From positions 1 to 37,313 of the forward strand of contig JAGQRH010000034.1 of NCBI GenBank assembly GCA_020425605.1: DNA of 37,313 nt, written 5' to 3'. The translations under genes were made by a program, and so were the position numbers. This DNA comes from Planctomycetota bacterium. Its GTDB lineage: Bacteria > Planctomycetota > UBA8742 > UBA2392. The notes under the pieces were generated by a model, which was given only the letters and a program-made list of their open reading frames with translations, was not told the origin of the DNA and did no database searches. Within the stretch, counting starts at the first letter, position 1, and the number at the start of each line of letters is the position of its first letter. This document shows, one piece after another, positions 8,478 through 16,430 of this stretch.

Positions 8478-8581
8478 TCCGTCAATGACGCGAGGGCTTC
8501 AGGCTGTGCACGCGCAGGAGCACTTCCTCTCCGTCAATGACGCGAGGGCTTCAGGCTGTGCACGCGCAGGAGCACTTCCTC
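8478..8581. repeat. Perfect 52-bp tandem duplication of the end of the small NTase-partner gene
   Basis: Bases 8478-8529 and 8530-8581 are identical. The unit holds the last 15 codons and the stop of the minus-strand gene that ends at 8534, so the second unit downstream of the stop is a silent leftover copy. It looks like a recent slippage or recombination event. Confidence 0.95.
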
Positions 8582-8773
8582 CGACCCGTACTTGAGTGAG
8601 AGCATCCGGTATCGACGTCGGAACAGTCCCGCCGCGATTCGTAGTCGGTCAAATCCGTCCAACTTGCGACAGACGTTCTCCAGAACGACGCCGCTTTCCG
8701 GCGTGGTGTCATCCTTGCCGGGCTTCTTCAAACCAGTCACGGAGTCCGAGGCTGTCGATCCACTTATTCGCAT
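8534..8773 (-). CDS. Small partner of the nucleotidyltransferase
   Basis: The 79-aa frame ends ...HSLKPSRH and its core (TTPESGVVLENVCRKLDGFDRLRIA) matches the layout of small helical proteins encoded directly after nucleotidyltransferases of the AbiEii-like type: a DTPPE-type start, a helix carrying 'xxRLRIA', then a basic helix (FRRRYRML). It overlaps the nucleotidyltransferase stop. The start is uncertain: ATG 8773 would overlap the upstream gene by 65 bp, and GTG 8740 or TTG 8731 are alternatives. The C-terminal part ends short, without the arginine-rich third helix I would expect, so the gene may be decaying; a tandem duplication covers its 3' end. Role as antidote or regulator is inference. 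Confidence 0.5.
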   Translation of the reverse strand: MRISGSTASDSVTGLKKPGKDDTTPESGVVLENVCRKLDGFDRLRIAAGLFRRRYRMLSLKYGSEEVLLRVHSLKPSRH

Positions 8774-9275
8774 ACCTCCAGTCTAGTTCGGGATAGTCCC
8801 GAATCAAAACTCGAACATCATTTGCCTGCAGTGCAGAAGCGCCGCGCTTCCCCCACGCCAGCTTCGACAGAAGCAGGTCTTCCGGCGTGATAATCCAGAA
8901 GCCCACGCCGTCTCGCTCGACCCTCTGACGGCGGCTGAACTTGAGCTGCTCAAATTCGTCTGTCTTCAACTGAATCAGATCCAGCTTAAGCCCTGTCGTT
9001 GAGTTGATGACGTTGAACATGCGATGTTGTGTGATTGCTTCGCGCACGGCCGACTCCGAGATGTACCAATCGTCCGATTCAGGAAACATGGTCATCAGCG
9101 GCCCTACGTGGTCCGCGCGCGCCTCAATTACGATGTCGAGGTCGTTGGTACCGCGAAACTCATGTACATAGAACGCGAGCGCAAAGCTGCCGGTGAGCAT
9201 GTGTGGAATGCCGGCATCGTCCAGCTTGCGTGAAGTGTCAAAAAGCACCTCATCCTGTTCTTCCGGCCTACTCAT
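8709..9275 (-). CDS. Nucleotidyltransferase, AbiEii/DUF6036-like
   Basis: The 188-aa product has the nucleotidyltransferase core: LTGSFALAFY (the GS motif, residues ~28-37) followed by the metal-binding pair TNDLDIVIE (D-x-D type, ~46-54), a third acidic strand LKLDLIQLK (~97-105) and the C-terminal signature ITPEDLLLSKLAWG. Relatives are standalone transferases, some of them toxin halves of abortive-infection systems. The second ATG (9275) was chosen because GGAGG lies 6 bp upstream of it and touches the first ATG. A small helical-protein gene overlaps its 3' end, the usual companion. Whether it is a toxin, an RNA modifier or something else cannot be told here. Confidence 0.82.
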   Translation of the reverse strand: MSRPEEQDEVLFDTSRKLDDAGIPHMLTGSFALAFYVHEFRGTNDLDIVIEARADHVGPLMTMFPESDDWYISESAVREAITQHRMFNVINSTTGLKLDLIQLKTDEFEQLKFSRRQRVERDGVGFWIITPEDLLLSKLAWGKRGASALQANDVRVLIRDYPELDWRYANKWIDSLGLRDWFEEARQG

Positions 9276-9389
9276 GAACATCCTCCGTGCTGAACTATAT
9301 CAACCGGCGCGACAGCTTCTTCGGCCCTTCCTCAAGGGGGTCCGCCCGCTATAACATGGGCCTGTGTCGCGGGCAGAGGAATACCCTAC

Positions 9390-10526
9390 ATGACCGAAAC
9401 CACCATGCCTTCCATCCAGGTTGTTGCGCCGAAGGCCGGCGCGATGGAAGTTCGTGAAGCGCCGATTCCGACCATCAAGCCGCACGAGGTGCTGATCAAG
9501 ATCCGCGCGGCAGCCGTCTGTGGCAGCGATCTGCACCTGTACCAGTGGGATGAATCCATCCGCGGCAAGCTCAACCGCGCCAGCGACAACTTCAAACACG
9601 GCGTGATCGCCGGCCACGAGTTTTGCGGCACCGTTGTCGAGATCGGCAGCGAAGTCGGCACGATCATGGACGACCCGTCCGTGAAGCTGGCCGTGGGCGA
9701 CTTCGTCAGCGCCGAGAGCCACGTCGTCTGCGGCAAGTGCTACCAGTGCCTGCACGGCGAAAAGCACGTCTGCGTCAATGACAAGATCATCGGCTTCGAC
9801 CGTCACGGCGCATTTGCCGGCTACATCGCGCTGCCTTCCTCCTGCGTCTGGAAGAACGACGCGGACCTGCCCTTTGAGATCGCCGCGATCCAGGAGCCAT
9901 TGGGCAATGCAATGCACGCGGCCGCGCACTTCTCATTGAAAGACCAGCGCGTGGTGATTTTCGGCCTTGGACCGATCGGCATGTTCAGTGCCGTGATCGC
10001 GCTGATGCACGGCGCAAAGCACATCACGGCCGTCGAGGTCAGCGAAACCCGCATCAAACTCGCCAGGGAAATCGGCGTTCATGATGTGATCGCTGCCAAG
10101 CCGGCGCGCACGCCCGAAGAGCGTGCAGCTGAGCGTGAGCGTGTCCAGGGGCTAGTGCGCGATGCAGCGGGCGAAGACGGACCGGATGTCGCGCTGGAAA
10201 TGTCCGGCCACCCGGACGCCATAACGAATGCCGTGAAGTCCGTGCGCCGAGGCGGCAAAGTTGTCGCGTTCGGCCTGACCAAGGACAGCGCCTACACGTT
10301 CGACGACTACAGCAAGGACGTGATTTTCAACGGCATCACGATCCAGGGCATCATTGGGCGGCGCATCTATGACACCTGGTACAAGGTGCGCGACCTGGTG
10401 CGCATGCCCGAGGCCCAGGCCAAGCTGCGCAAAGTGATCACCGAGGTGCTGCCCTACACCGAGTTCCGCGGCGGCATCGAACGCATGTTGCGCGGCGAAA
10501 CCGGCAAGATCGTGCTCCAGTTCTGA
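9390..10526 (+). CDS. tdh: L-threonine 3-dehydrogenase, zinc-dependent MDR family
   Basis: The enzyme oxidises L-threonine to 2-amino-3-oxobutyrate with NAD+. The 378-aa product has the medium-chain dehydrogenase layout: AAVCGSDLHLYQWDE near residue 37 (catalytic-zinc cysteine and the threonine dehydrogenase-type sequence after it), GHEFCGTVVEIG, the structural-zinc cysteines in CGKCYQCLHGEKHVC (about residues 115-130), the nucleotide-binding FGLGPIGMFSA and, near the C-terminus, IQGIIGRRIYDTWYK, which is typical of threonine dehydrogenases rather than other MDR enzymes. AGAGGA precedes ATG 9390, and a TATAAC (-10-like) is at 9350. Other polyol dehydrogenases are less likely. It stands alone between the nucleotidyltransferase pair and bamA. 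Confidence 0.87.
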   Translation: MTETTMPSIQVVAPKAGAMEVREAPIPTIKPHEVLIKIRAAAVCGSDLHLYQWDESIRGKLNRASDNFKHGVIAGHEFCGTVVEIGSEVGTIMDDPSVKLAVGDFVSAESHVVCGKCYQCLHGEKHVCVNDKIIGFDRHGAFAGYIALPSSCVWKNDADLPFEIAAIQEPLGNAMHAAAHFSLKDQRVVIFGLGPIGMFSAVIALMHGAKHITAVEVSETRIKLAREIGVHDVIAAKPARTPEERAAERERVQGLVRDAAGEDGPDVALEMSGHPDAITNAVKSVRRGGKVVAFGLTKDSAYTFDDYSKDVIFNGITIQGIIGRRIYDTWYKVRDLVRMPEAQAKLRKVITEVLPYTEFRGGIERMLRGETGKIVLQF

Positions 10527-10611
10527 GTGGCCGCTAACTGGTTGAAGAAATGCGTCCGGCGAGAGCCTAGAACCTCGACGCGCCACCCCCTATAACACCC
10601 CGCTACGCCTG

Positions 10612-13600
10612 ATGGGGATTGACTTGCGTTTTGCATTGCTGTGCATTCTTGGCCTTGCGGCACCGTTGCTGTTTGCGCAACGCGTGCCCGACGGCGCCGA
10701 GGGCAAACGCATCAGCTCGATCGAGCTGTTCGTCAAATCCGAGGGCAAGGTCTTTGAGCGCGCACCGGACAGTGCTTCCCGCCAACTGATCTTCGGCGCA
10801 ATGCGCACCGCGCAAGGCAAGCAGTTCGACAGCAAGGCCCTGAAGCAGGATATCGACTACCTGACCGACACCAGCCACATGTTCCGCAGTGTCGATTGGG
10901 AAGTCAGCTACGACTCAGAGGCCGAAACCACAGGCGTGAAGCTGGTTTTCACACAGCCTCTGATCTGGCGCATACGCGTGGTTGCACCGATTCGCGGCAA
11001 GTGGTCTGAAGACGGCGTCACTGACTTCTGGCGCGCGCGAAACCAGATGGACAGCGCCGAAGGCTCAGAATTCAGCATCCGCCGCATGGATGCCGACGTG
11101 CAGCGCATGTACGACACCGGCGGCTTCCTGGACATTCGCTGCGAGTACAAGTTCACCAAGGAAGGCGTCGACCTGCTGTTCCGGGTCATCCAGAACCAGC
11201 CGCTCGAGATTCTTCAATTCTCAGGCGTCTACCAGGCGGGTTTCCAGTCTTCATTGAAAGACGTCATTGCGGGTATCAAGCCGATCCGCGACCTGCCCCA
11301 AGACCCACCGGAAGGCACGCTGGTCAGCCCGCGCTACTTTCCGAAAAGGGCGTTCGACGGCGACATCGTCACCGATGCCAACCCGGCCAACATCCTTGGC
11401 GCAAGCGAGCAGATTACCGGCTACTACCGCGTGAACGGCTTTGCCTTCACGACGGTAAAGGCCCGCCTGATCAGCCTGCCCACGGTCTACGATCCGAAGG
11501 TCCTGCTCGAGAATTACGGCGCGCTGCGCGACAACGTGCTGGATACCTGCAAGGGTCTGATCAACGACGGCTACGGTGGAAAGCTCGTGCTCGTGTTCGA
11601 CGTGTACGAAGGGCCCCAGTGGCTGGTCGGCGACATCCAGTTCTCCGGGCTCGACGGCGTCAAGTCGCTCGACAACGGTGCGCTCAGTGGCTCGCGCGTG
11701 AGCGGCCTGTTCGGGCCCGTGCTCGCATTCTGGTACCACTTCCTGTCCAGCAGCGCGACCGAGCGCGCCGCTGCGCTCGGTGAGGAGATGCGTACGAAGG
11801 AAGGCTCCCCGTACGTCGAGGCCGATGTCGTTCGCGACGCCGAAACTCTGCAAAGCTATTTCCGGGCACGCGGCTGGCTGGATGCCCGGGTCTCGTTCTC
11901 GAATTTCCAGCTGAATGAAACCCGCAACCGCATCAACGTGGACTTCCACGTAGACACAGGCTCGCCCTACGCCGTGACCAACGTGCGCATCGAGTATGAA
12001 ACTCGCGCCCCCCGCGTGCCCAAGGGGGCCGAGCCCAAAGACTTCGACAAGCCGGCCGCCGACTGGGACGAAATGCTCGAGTGGCTGGGCATGGATGATG
12101 TCGAGGCGCTCAGCGCCCAGCTGGCCGTCGAGCGTTTCGGTACCGACTACATGACCGGCAAATACGACGCCGCCAACGGACACTGGTTCGCGTCATACGA
12201 CCTCACTGAGCCAGTACCCTTCGACGAATACGCAATCTCCGGCGATCCCAAGGCTTTTGGCGACGAAGGCTACACAGGACGCATCCGCACGCTCCTGGCT
12301 GACAAGGGCTACTCCAACATCGAGATCGAGTTCATCCGCGTGGAAACGCGCAAGGACTACGTTGAAACGGAATGGGAATCACCCTGGCCCGTGCGCCGGA
12401 CCGAGCTGATCATCCGCCTCCAGCAGGGCTACAAGAGCATCGTCGGCAACGTCACCGTGCGCGGCAACGAATCCACGCGCGACGACGTCATCCGTCGCTA
12501 TGTAAGCCTCTTTCCGGGCGACACTTACGACAGCAACCAAAAGCGCCTGTCCGACCTGCGCCTGCGACGCACGCAGTGGTTTGAACAGGCCGCGCCCGGC
12601 CAGGGCGTTGTCAGCCGCACTACGCCGAGGCTGGTCGTCACGGAAGACGGCGTCATTGAATACACCGACATCGACTATGACCTGGTGGAAGGCCGTACCA
12701 ATCGCTTCAACTTCTCGGCCGGTTTCAATTCATCGACGGGCTTTACGGCAACGGTCGACCTGACTTTGCTCAACTTCGACATCTCCGCATTGTTCAACTG
12801 GATCTGGGGTGACTGGACAGGATTCACCGGTGCCGGCCAGAGCCTGACATTCACCGCCCAGCCTCCGCTTGACCGGCAGCAGGTCTACCGCGTGAGCTTT
12901 GACGAGCCCTGGCTGTTCGGCTACCCGGTGTCAGGCGGCGTGTCGGCCGGCTACGAAACCCTCGACCGCGGTGACTACACCCGCGGCCGTATCGGGATCG
13001 ACCCCTATGTGGGCTGGAGAGTGTTCCAGGACGTCTCGTGGCGCTTCGGCTACAGCTACGAAATCATCACGATCTCGGACATCGCCAGCAACGCGCCGCA
13101 GGAGATCAAGGACGACCGGGGCCAGTCGATCCTCAGCACGCTGTGGACGGAAATCCACTGGACCACCACCGACAACCCGTCTTTCCCGACCACGGGCTGG
13201 GACCTCAGCTATCGCTACGAATACACCGGCGGGCTGTTGCTGGGCGGGACGCTCGACATGTGGCACATGCGCGCAAACGCCAGCCTGTACGTTCCGCTCG
13301 CTGAGCTGGACAGCATCCGTACGCTGGTGCTGGCCTTCAACGCCACGGCCGCGTGGCAGGACGTGCATACGGACACCACGGCCATTCCGTTCAGCCAGCG
13401 GCTGTTCCTCGGTGGCAACAATGTCAACGGGCGCGGCACGTTGCGCGGTTTCCGTTATGCCGGCGTCGGCCCGAGCCGCGACGACATCGCCATCGGCGGC
13501 AATTTCATGGTGACCGCATTTGCCGAGCTGCGCGTCCCGATCTTCCCGGGCAACCTGTGGGCGGTGGCATTCATTGATGCCGGCGAATTGTCGCCGACGC

Positions 13601-13767
13601 TGAACACCTTCGATGGCAAGGGCTTTACGGTTTCCGGTGGCTTCGGTCTGCGGCTGCTGCTGCCGATCCTGCCGGTGCCATTCGCGCTGGACTTCGGTTT
13701 CCCGATCATCAACCAGCCCGGCAACCGCGAAGAAGTCATCAGCATCAACCTCGGCTTCGGCTTCTAG
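10612..13767 (+). CDS. bamA: BamA/Omp85 outer-membrane protein assembly factor, long form
   Basis: BamA inserts beta-barrel proteins into the outer membrane. The 1051-aa product has a signal peptide (MGIDLRFALLCILGLAAPLLFA), a periplasmic half of about five to six POTRA-like repeats (roughly residues 30-700, the strongest being the last, GNVTVRGNESTRDDVIRRYV near 612) and a C-terminal barrel (about 705-1051). The barrel shows the family loop motif RGTLRGFRYAGVGP near residue 943, a FIDAG strand near 985, and ends in aromatic GFGF, the beta-signal. It is longer than usual (typical about 800 aa), because of extra N-terminal repeats and insertions between strands. Its downstream neighbour is skp, the usual order. 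A TATAAC lies 21 bp before ATG 10612, leaving a very short leader. Confidence 0.92.
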   Translation: MGIDLRFALLCILGLAAPLLFAQRVPDGAEGKRISSIELFVKSEGKVFERAPDSASRQLIFGAMRTAQGKQFDSKALKQDIDYLTDTSHMFRSVDWEVSYDSEAETTGVKLVFTQPLIWRIRVVAPIRGKWSEDGVTDFWRARNQMDSAEGSEFSIRRMDADVQRMYDTGGFLDIRCEYKFTKEGVDLLFRVIQNQPLEILQFSGVYQAGFQSSLKDVIAGIKPIRDLPQDPPEGTLVSPRYFPKRAFDGDIVTDANPANILGASEQITGYYRVNGFAFTTVKARLISLPTVYDPKVLLENYGALRDNVLDTCKGLINDGYGGKLVLVFDVYEGPQWLVGDIQFSGLDGVKSLDNGALSGSRVSGLFGPVLAFWYHFLSSSATERAAALGEEMRTKEGSPYVEADVVRDAETLQSYFRARGWLDARVSFSNFQLNETRNRINVDFHVDTGSPYAVTNVRIEYETRAPRVPKGAEPKDFDKPAADWDEMLEWLGMDDVEALSAQLAVERFGTDYMTGKYDAANGHWFASYDLTEPVPFDEYAISGDPKAFGDEGYTGRIRTLLADKGYSNIEIEFIRVETRKDYVETEWESPWPVRRTELIIRLQQGYKSIVGNVTVRGNESTRDDVIRRYVSLFPGDTYDSNQKRLSDLRLRRTQWFEQAAPGQGVVSRTTPRLVVTEDGVIEYTDIDYDLVEGRTNRFNFSAGFNSSTGFTATVDLTLLNFDISALFNWIWGDWTGFTGAGQSLTFTAQPPLDRQQVYRVSFDEPWLFGYPVSGGVSAGYETLDRGDYTRGRIGIDPYVGWRVFQDVSWRFGYSYEIITISDIASNAPQEIKDDRGQSILSTLWTEIHWTTTDNPSFPTTGWDLSYRYEYTGGLLLGGTLDMWHMRANASLYVPLAELDSIRTLVLAFNATAAWQDVHTDTTAIPFSQRLFLGGNNVNGRGTLRGFRYAGVGPSRDDIAIGGNFMVTAFAELRVPIFPGNLWAVAFIDAGELSPTLNTFDGKGFTVSGGFGLRLLLPILPVPFALDFGFPIINQPGNREEVISINLGFGF

Positions 13768-13821
13768 GGCAATCCGGTTTGCGTGCACTAATTGCGAACG
13801 CCTTCACCAAGGCATTCACAG

Positions 13822-13851
13822 TTGACGTGGCTTGGCCGTTGGCCCTACCAT
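13822..13851 (+). promoter_or_regulatory. Candidate promoter of the skp/ompH-like gene
   Basis: TTGACG (13822-13827) and TACCAT (13846-13851) are 18 bp apart and lie about 35 bp before the chosen skp start, in the gap after bamA. Confidence 0.5.
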
Positions 13852-13885
13852 CCTTGCGGGACCTTGAGTTACCGGAGAGATGGAT

Positions 13886-14545
13886 ATGAAGCCAGTTGCA
13901 TATGTAGCGCTCGTCTTGATCGCATGCTCGGCGGGTTTCGTCGGCAGTGTGATGCATGATTCCTTCAGCGCGTCTGGCGTGGCCGAGCAGGTGAATGCCG
14001 CCCCGCCGCGCGCGACAGTGCCGATCCGCATCGCGCTGGTCAACCTCGAGGAAGCCTCGCGCCAGTCCAAGGTTTTCAAGAAGCTAAAGCTCGACTGGGA
14101 TGACGCCCAGAAAGAGCTGAAAGCGCAGGCCGAGAAGTACCAGCAGGCCTATGAGAAGAAATATCAGGACATCCAGCGTGCTCGCATGGCCGGCAGCGAT
14201 GAGGACGAAATCCTCACCATGCGCGTCGAATTTCAGGCGCTTGAGCAGACCATGAAGGCCGCCGAGGAAGAGGGCAAGAAGTACCTCTCGGCCTTGCTGT
14301 CGCAGTTCCAGAAGGAAGTGCTGGTCGTGGTGATGGATGAGATCGACAAGTTCTGCAAGATCGAAGGCTACGACCTCGTGCTCCAGGACTACACCGTCGA
14401 GAACGAGGACGCCGACTTCTTCTCCGGCGGCGCCTACGCGCAGTCACTCATGAGCAAGCCGGTACTGATGGCACCCGGCATGGACAAGAAGGCCAATTCC
14501 TACGTCATCGACATCACCCAGGCAATCGTCGACAAGGTCAAATAA
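13886..14545 (+). CDS. skp: Skp/OmpH-family periplasmic chaperone
   Basis: Skp-like chaperones hold unfolded outer-membrane proteins in the periplasm. The 219-aa product has an N-terminal hydrophobic export segment (residues ~1-22), then a linker and a long helical hairpin region rich in Lys, Glu and Ala (about residues 55-150; KLKLDWDDAQKELKAQAEKY and VEFQALEQTMKAAEEEGKKY), as in the tentacle arms of Skp. The family strand VPIRIALVNLEEASRQSK precedes it. The second ATG (13886) was chosen since GGAG lies 8 bp upstream of it; GGAG is only 2 bp from the first ATG (13880). It follows bamA, with its own candidate promoter. Confidence 0.88.
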   Translation: MKPVAYVALVLIACSAGFVGSVMHDSFSASGVAEQVNAAPPRATVPIRIALVNLEEASRQSKVFKKLKLDWDDAQKELKAQAEKYQQAYEKKYQDIQRARMAGSDEDEILTMRVEFQALEQTMKAAEEEGKKYLSALLSQFQKEVLVVVMDEIDKFCKIEGYDLVLQDYTVENEDADFFSGGAYAQSLMSKPVLMAPGMDKKANSYVIDITQAIVDKVK

Positions 14546-14548
14546 GTC

Positions 14549-15178
14549 GTGCATCCCACACCAGAGGAATTCCACAGCCTGCTGCGCCGTCGGCGCAGCA
14601 GGCGTTTTTTTACCGATCAGCCCATTGAGCCCGAACGACTTGAGCGCGCATTGACGGCCGCCATGCGCGCACCCAGCGGCGCCAACACCCAGCCCTGGGA
14701 ATACGTGCTGATTGAGCGCGGCCCGATCCGTGACAAGGTCCGCGAGCTGTGCGAGAAAGCCGACGTCAAGTTCCATGATGCCAGCCCGGACTGGCTGAAG
14801 CAGTTTTTCGCGGACCATGAAATCACGCCCGTCAAGGAATTCGCTGACACGGCGCCCTACCTCGTGGCCGTCTTCGGCCGCCGTGACTTGCCGTTCTGGC
14901 TGCAGTCCGTCTGGCTCAGCGTGGCGAACTTCATCACGGCGCTCGAGCTCGAGGGCATTCACTCACTGACCTACACGCCCAGCCTGACAAGAGAATTCAA
15001 CAGGCTGCTCGGTGTCGACGAAAACTGGAGCTGCCAGGCCGTGCTGCCCATCGGTCACGGCGTGCCAGGCGAAGAGCTCAAGCCACGCCCGCGCAAAGGC
15101 CCGGCCGACAAAGTGCACGTGGTCGACGGCGAAGGCAAACTCAGGCCATACCCCGCGCAATTGCCATTCGAGCCTTGA
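14549..15178 (+). CDS. Nitroreductase-family flavoprotein
   Basis: The 209-aa product is of the FMN-dependent nitroreductase family: RRRRSRRFFTDQPI near residue 14 (arginines that bind the FMN phosphate), APSGANTQPWEYVLIE (~35-50) and, near the C-terminus, PIGHGVPGEE. The substrate is unknown; family members reduce nitro compounds or quinones, or dehalogenate. The start is GTG 14549, 4 bp after the skp stop; the next internal ATG would delete the conserved arginine motif. A perfect intrinsic terminator lies inside codons 10-21, so transcripts from skp should largely stop there. How the gene is then expressed is not evident. Length is typical. Confidence 0.88.
   Translation: MHPTPEEFHSLLRRRRSRRFFTDQPIEPERLERALTAAMRAPSGANTQPWEYVLIERGPIRDKVRELCEKADVKFHDASPDWLKQFFADHEITPVKEFADTAPYLVAVFGRRDLPFWLQSVWLSVANFITALELEGIHSLTYTPSLTREFNRLLGVDENWSCQAVLPIGHGVPGEELKPRPRKGPADKVHVVDGEGKLRPYPAQLPFEP
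14577..14611 (+). terminator. Perfect intrinsic terminator inside the nitroreductase coding start
   Basis: A 12-bp perfect GC-rich stem with a 3-nt loop (14577-14588, 14592-14603) is followed by G and seven Ts. It is 32 bp past the skp stop and would end bamA-skp transcripts; the same bases encode conserved nitroreductase residues. Confidence 0.85.
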
Positions 15179-15216
15179 TGCTCACCACAAACGGCGCGCG
15201 GAAGGCCCAACGCATT

Positions 15217-15243
15217 CCCTGTGTCCTCTGTGAACTCTGTGGT
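15217..15243. repeat. Short interspersed repeat of the ACCACAGAG/ACACAG type before aroC
   Basis: The reverse strand reads ACCACAGAG, TTCACAGAGG, ACACAGG in series. I recognise this CACAGAG-rich pattern as a recurring intergenic motif in diverse bacterial genomes. Only one copy is in this window. Confidence 0.4.
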
Positions 15244-15254
15244 AAAAAACGGGC

Positions 15255-16430
15255 ATGGCCCTGACCTTCACAACCGCAGGTGAATCGCACGGCCCCGCCG
15301 TGGTAGCCTCGCTATTTGGATTGCCGTTCGGGCACGCGCTGGATCTCGACTGGATCAACAGCCAGCTCAAGCGACGCCAGGGCGGCTACGGGCGCGGCGG
15401 ACGACAGAACGTCGAGCGCGACGAAGTGACCGTTCTCAGCGGGCTGCGCCGGGGCACGACAATCGGCAGCCCGCTGACGCTCGTGATCCACAACAGGGAC
15501 TCTCGCCTCGACAAGGCGCCCGACCTGCCCAACGTTCGTCCCGGCCACGTGGACCTAGCGGGTGTGCTCAAGATCGGCAGCAAGAACGCGCGTGACGTGC
15601 TGGAACGCGCCAGCGCGCGCGAAACCGCGGCGCGCGTGATGGCCGGTGCCGCGTGCCAGAGCCTGCTGCGTGAATTCGGCATCGAGATTGTCGCGCACGT
15701 GCTCAGCATCGGCGAAGTCGCCTCTGACACACCGCTTGGCAAGGGCTACACCCGGATCTTCCACGGGCCGGCAGACGCCCGCACTGCGCGCGACGCAGCC
15801 GAATTCGGCACGATCGACCGAGGCCACGATGCCGCACTGAAACAGGCGATCGACGATGCCAAAGCTGCCGGTGACACCCTCGGCGGCACGATCGAAGTCG
15901 TAGCGCTGAACCTTCCACCCGGCCTCGGCAGTCACAACCAGTGGGACAGCAAGCTCGACGGGCGTCTGGGCCAGGCACTCATGAGCATCCAGGCCATGAA
16001 GGCCGTCGAGATCGGCCTCGGTGCTGAAGCAGCAAAACGCCACGGCAGCAAGGTTCATGACTCCGTGCTGCCGATGCCGCCCGCCGCCGGCCGCAGCCCG
16101 TACACCCGCGGAAGCAACAACGCGGGCGGGCTAGAAGGCGGCGTCACGAACGGTGAGCCACTGGTTTGCCGCGTGCACATGAAGCCGATCAGCACCCTGA
16201 TGAGCCCGCTGGACACCGTTGACGTGTCAACTGGAAAGCCGACCAAGGCCAGCACTGAGCGCAGCGACACTTGCGCCGTCCCGGCCGCTGCCATCGTTGC
16301 GGAGTGTGCCGTCGCCATCGTGCTGGCCACGGCGCTGCTGGAAAAGACCGGGGGCGACAGCGTGGCCGAGGCAAGGCGCAACCTGGATGCCTACCTGGCT
16401 TCCCTGCGCGCGCCCGGAGCCGGCGAATGA
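15255..16430 (+). CDS. aroC: Chorismate synthase
   Basis: AroC converts 5-enolpyruvylshikimate 3-phosphate to chorismate, using reduced FMN, at the end of the shikimate pathway. The 391-aa product has the family signatures: GESHGP near residue 9, GGYGRGGRQNVERDEV (~42-57), RPGHVDLAGVLK, RASARETAARVMAGA (about residue 115), RSPYTRGSNNAGGLEGGV (279-296) and SDTCAVPAAAIVAEC near the C-terminus. ATG 15255 fits the family start. Its stop overlaps the next permease gene by ATGA (16427-16430), so the two are translationally coupled, although they are functionally unrelated. Confidence 0.96.
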   Translation: MALTFTTAGESHGPAVVASLFGLPFGHALDLDWINSQLKRRQGGYGRGGRQNVERDEVTVLSGLRRGTTIGSPLTLVIHNRDSRLDKAPDLPNVRPGHVDLAGVLKIGSKNARDVLERASARETAARVMAGAACQSLLREFGIEIVAHVLSIGEVASDTPLGKGYTRIFHGPADARTARDAAEFGTIDRGHDAALKQAIDDAKAAGDTLGGTIEVVALNLPPGLGSHNQWDSKLDGRLGQALMSIQAMKAVEIGLGAEAAKRHGSKVHDSVLPMPPAAGRSPYTRGSNNAGGLEGGVTNGEPLVCRVHMKPISTLMSPLDTVDVSTGKPTKASTERSDTCAVPAAAIVAECAVAIVLATALLEKTGGDSVAEARRNLDAYLASLRAPGAGE

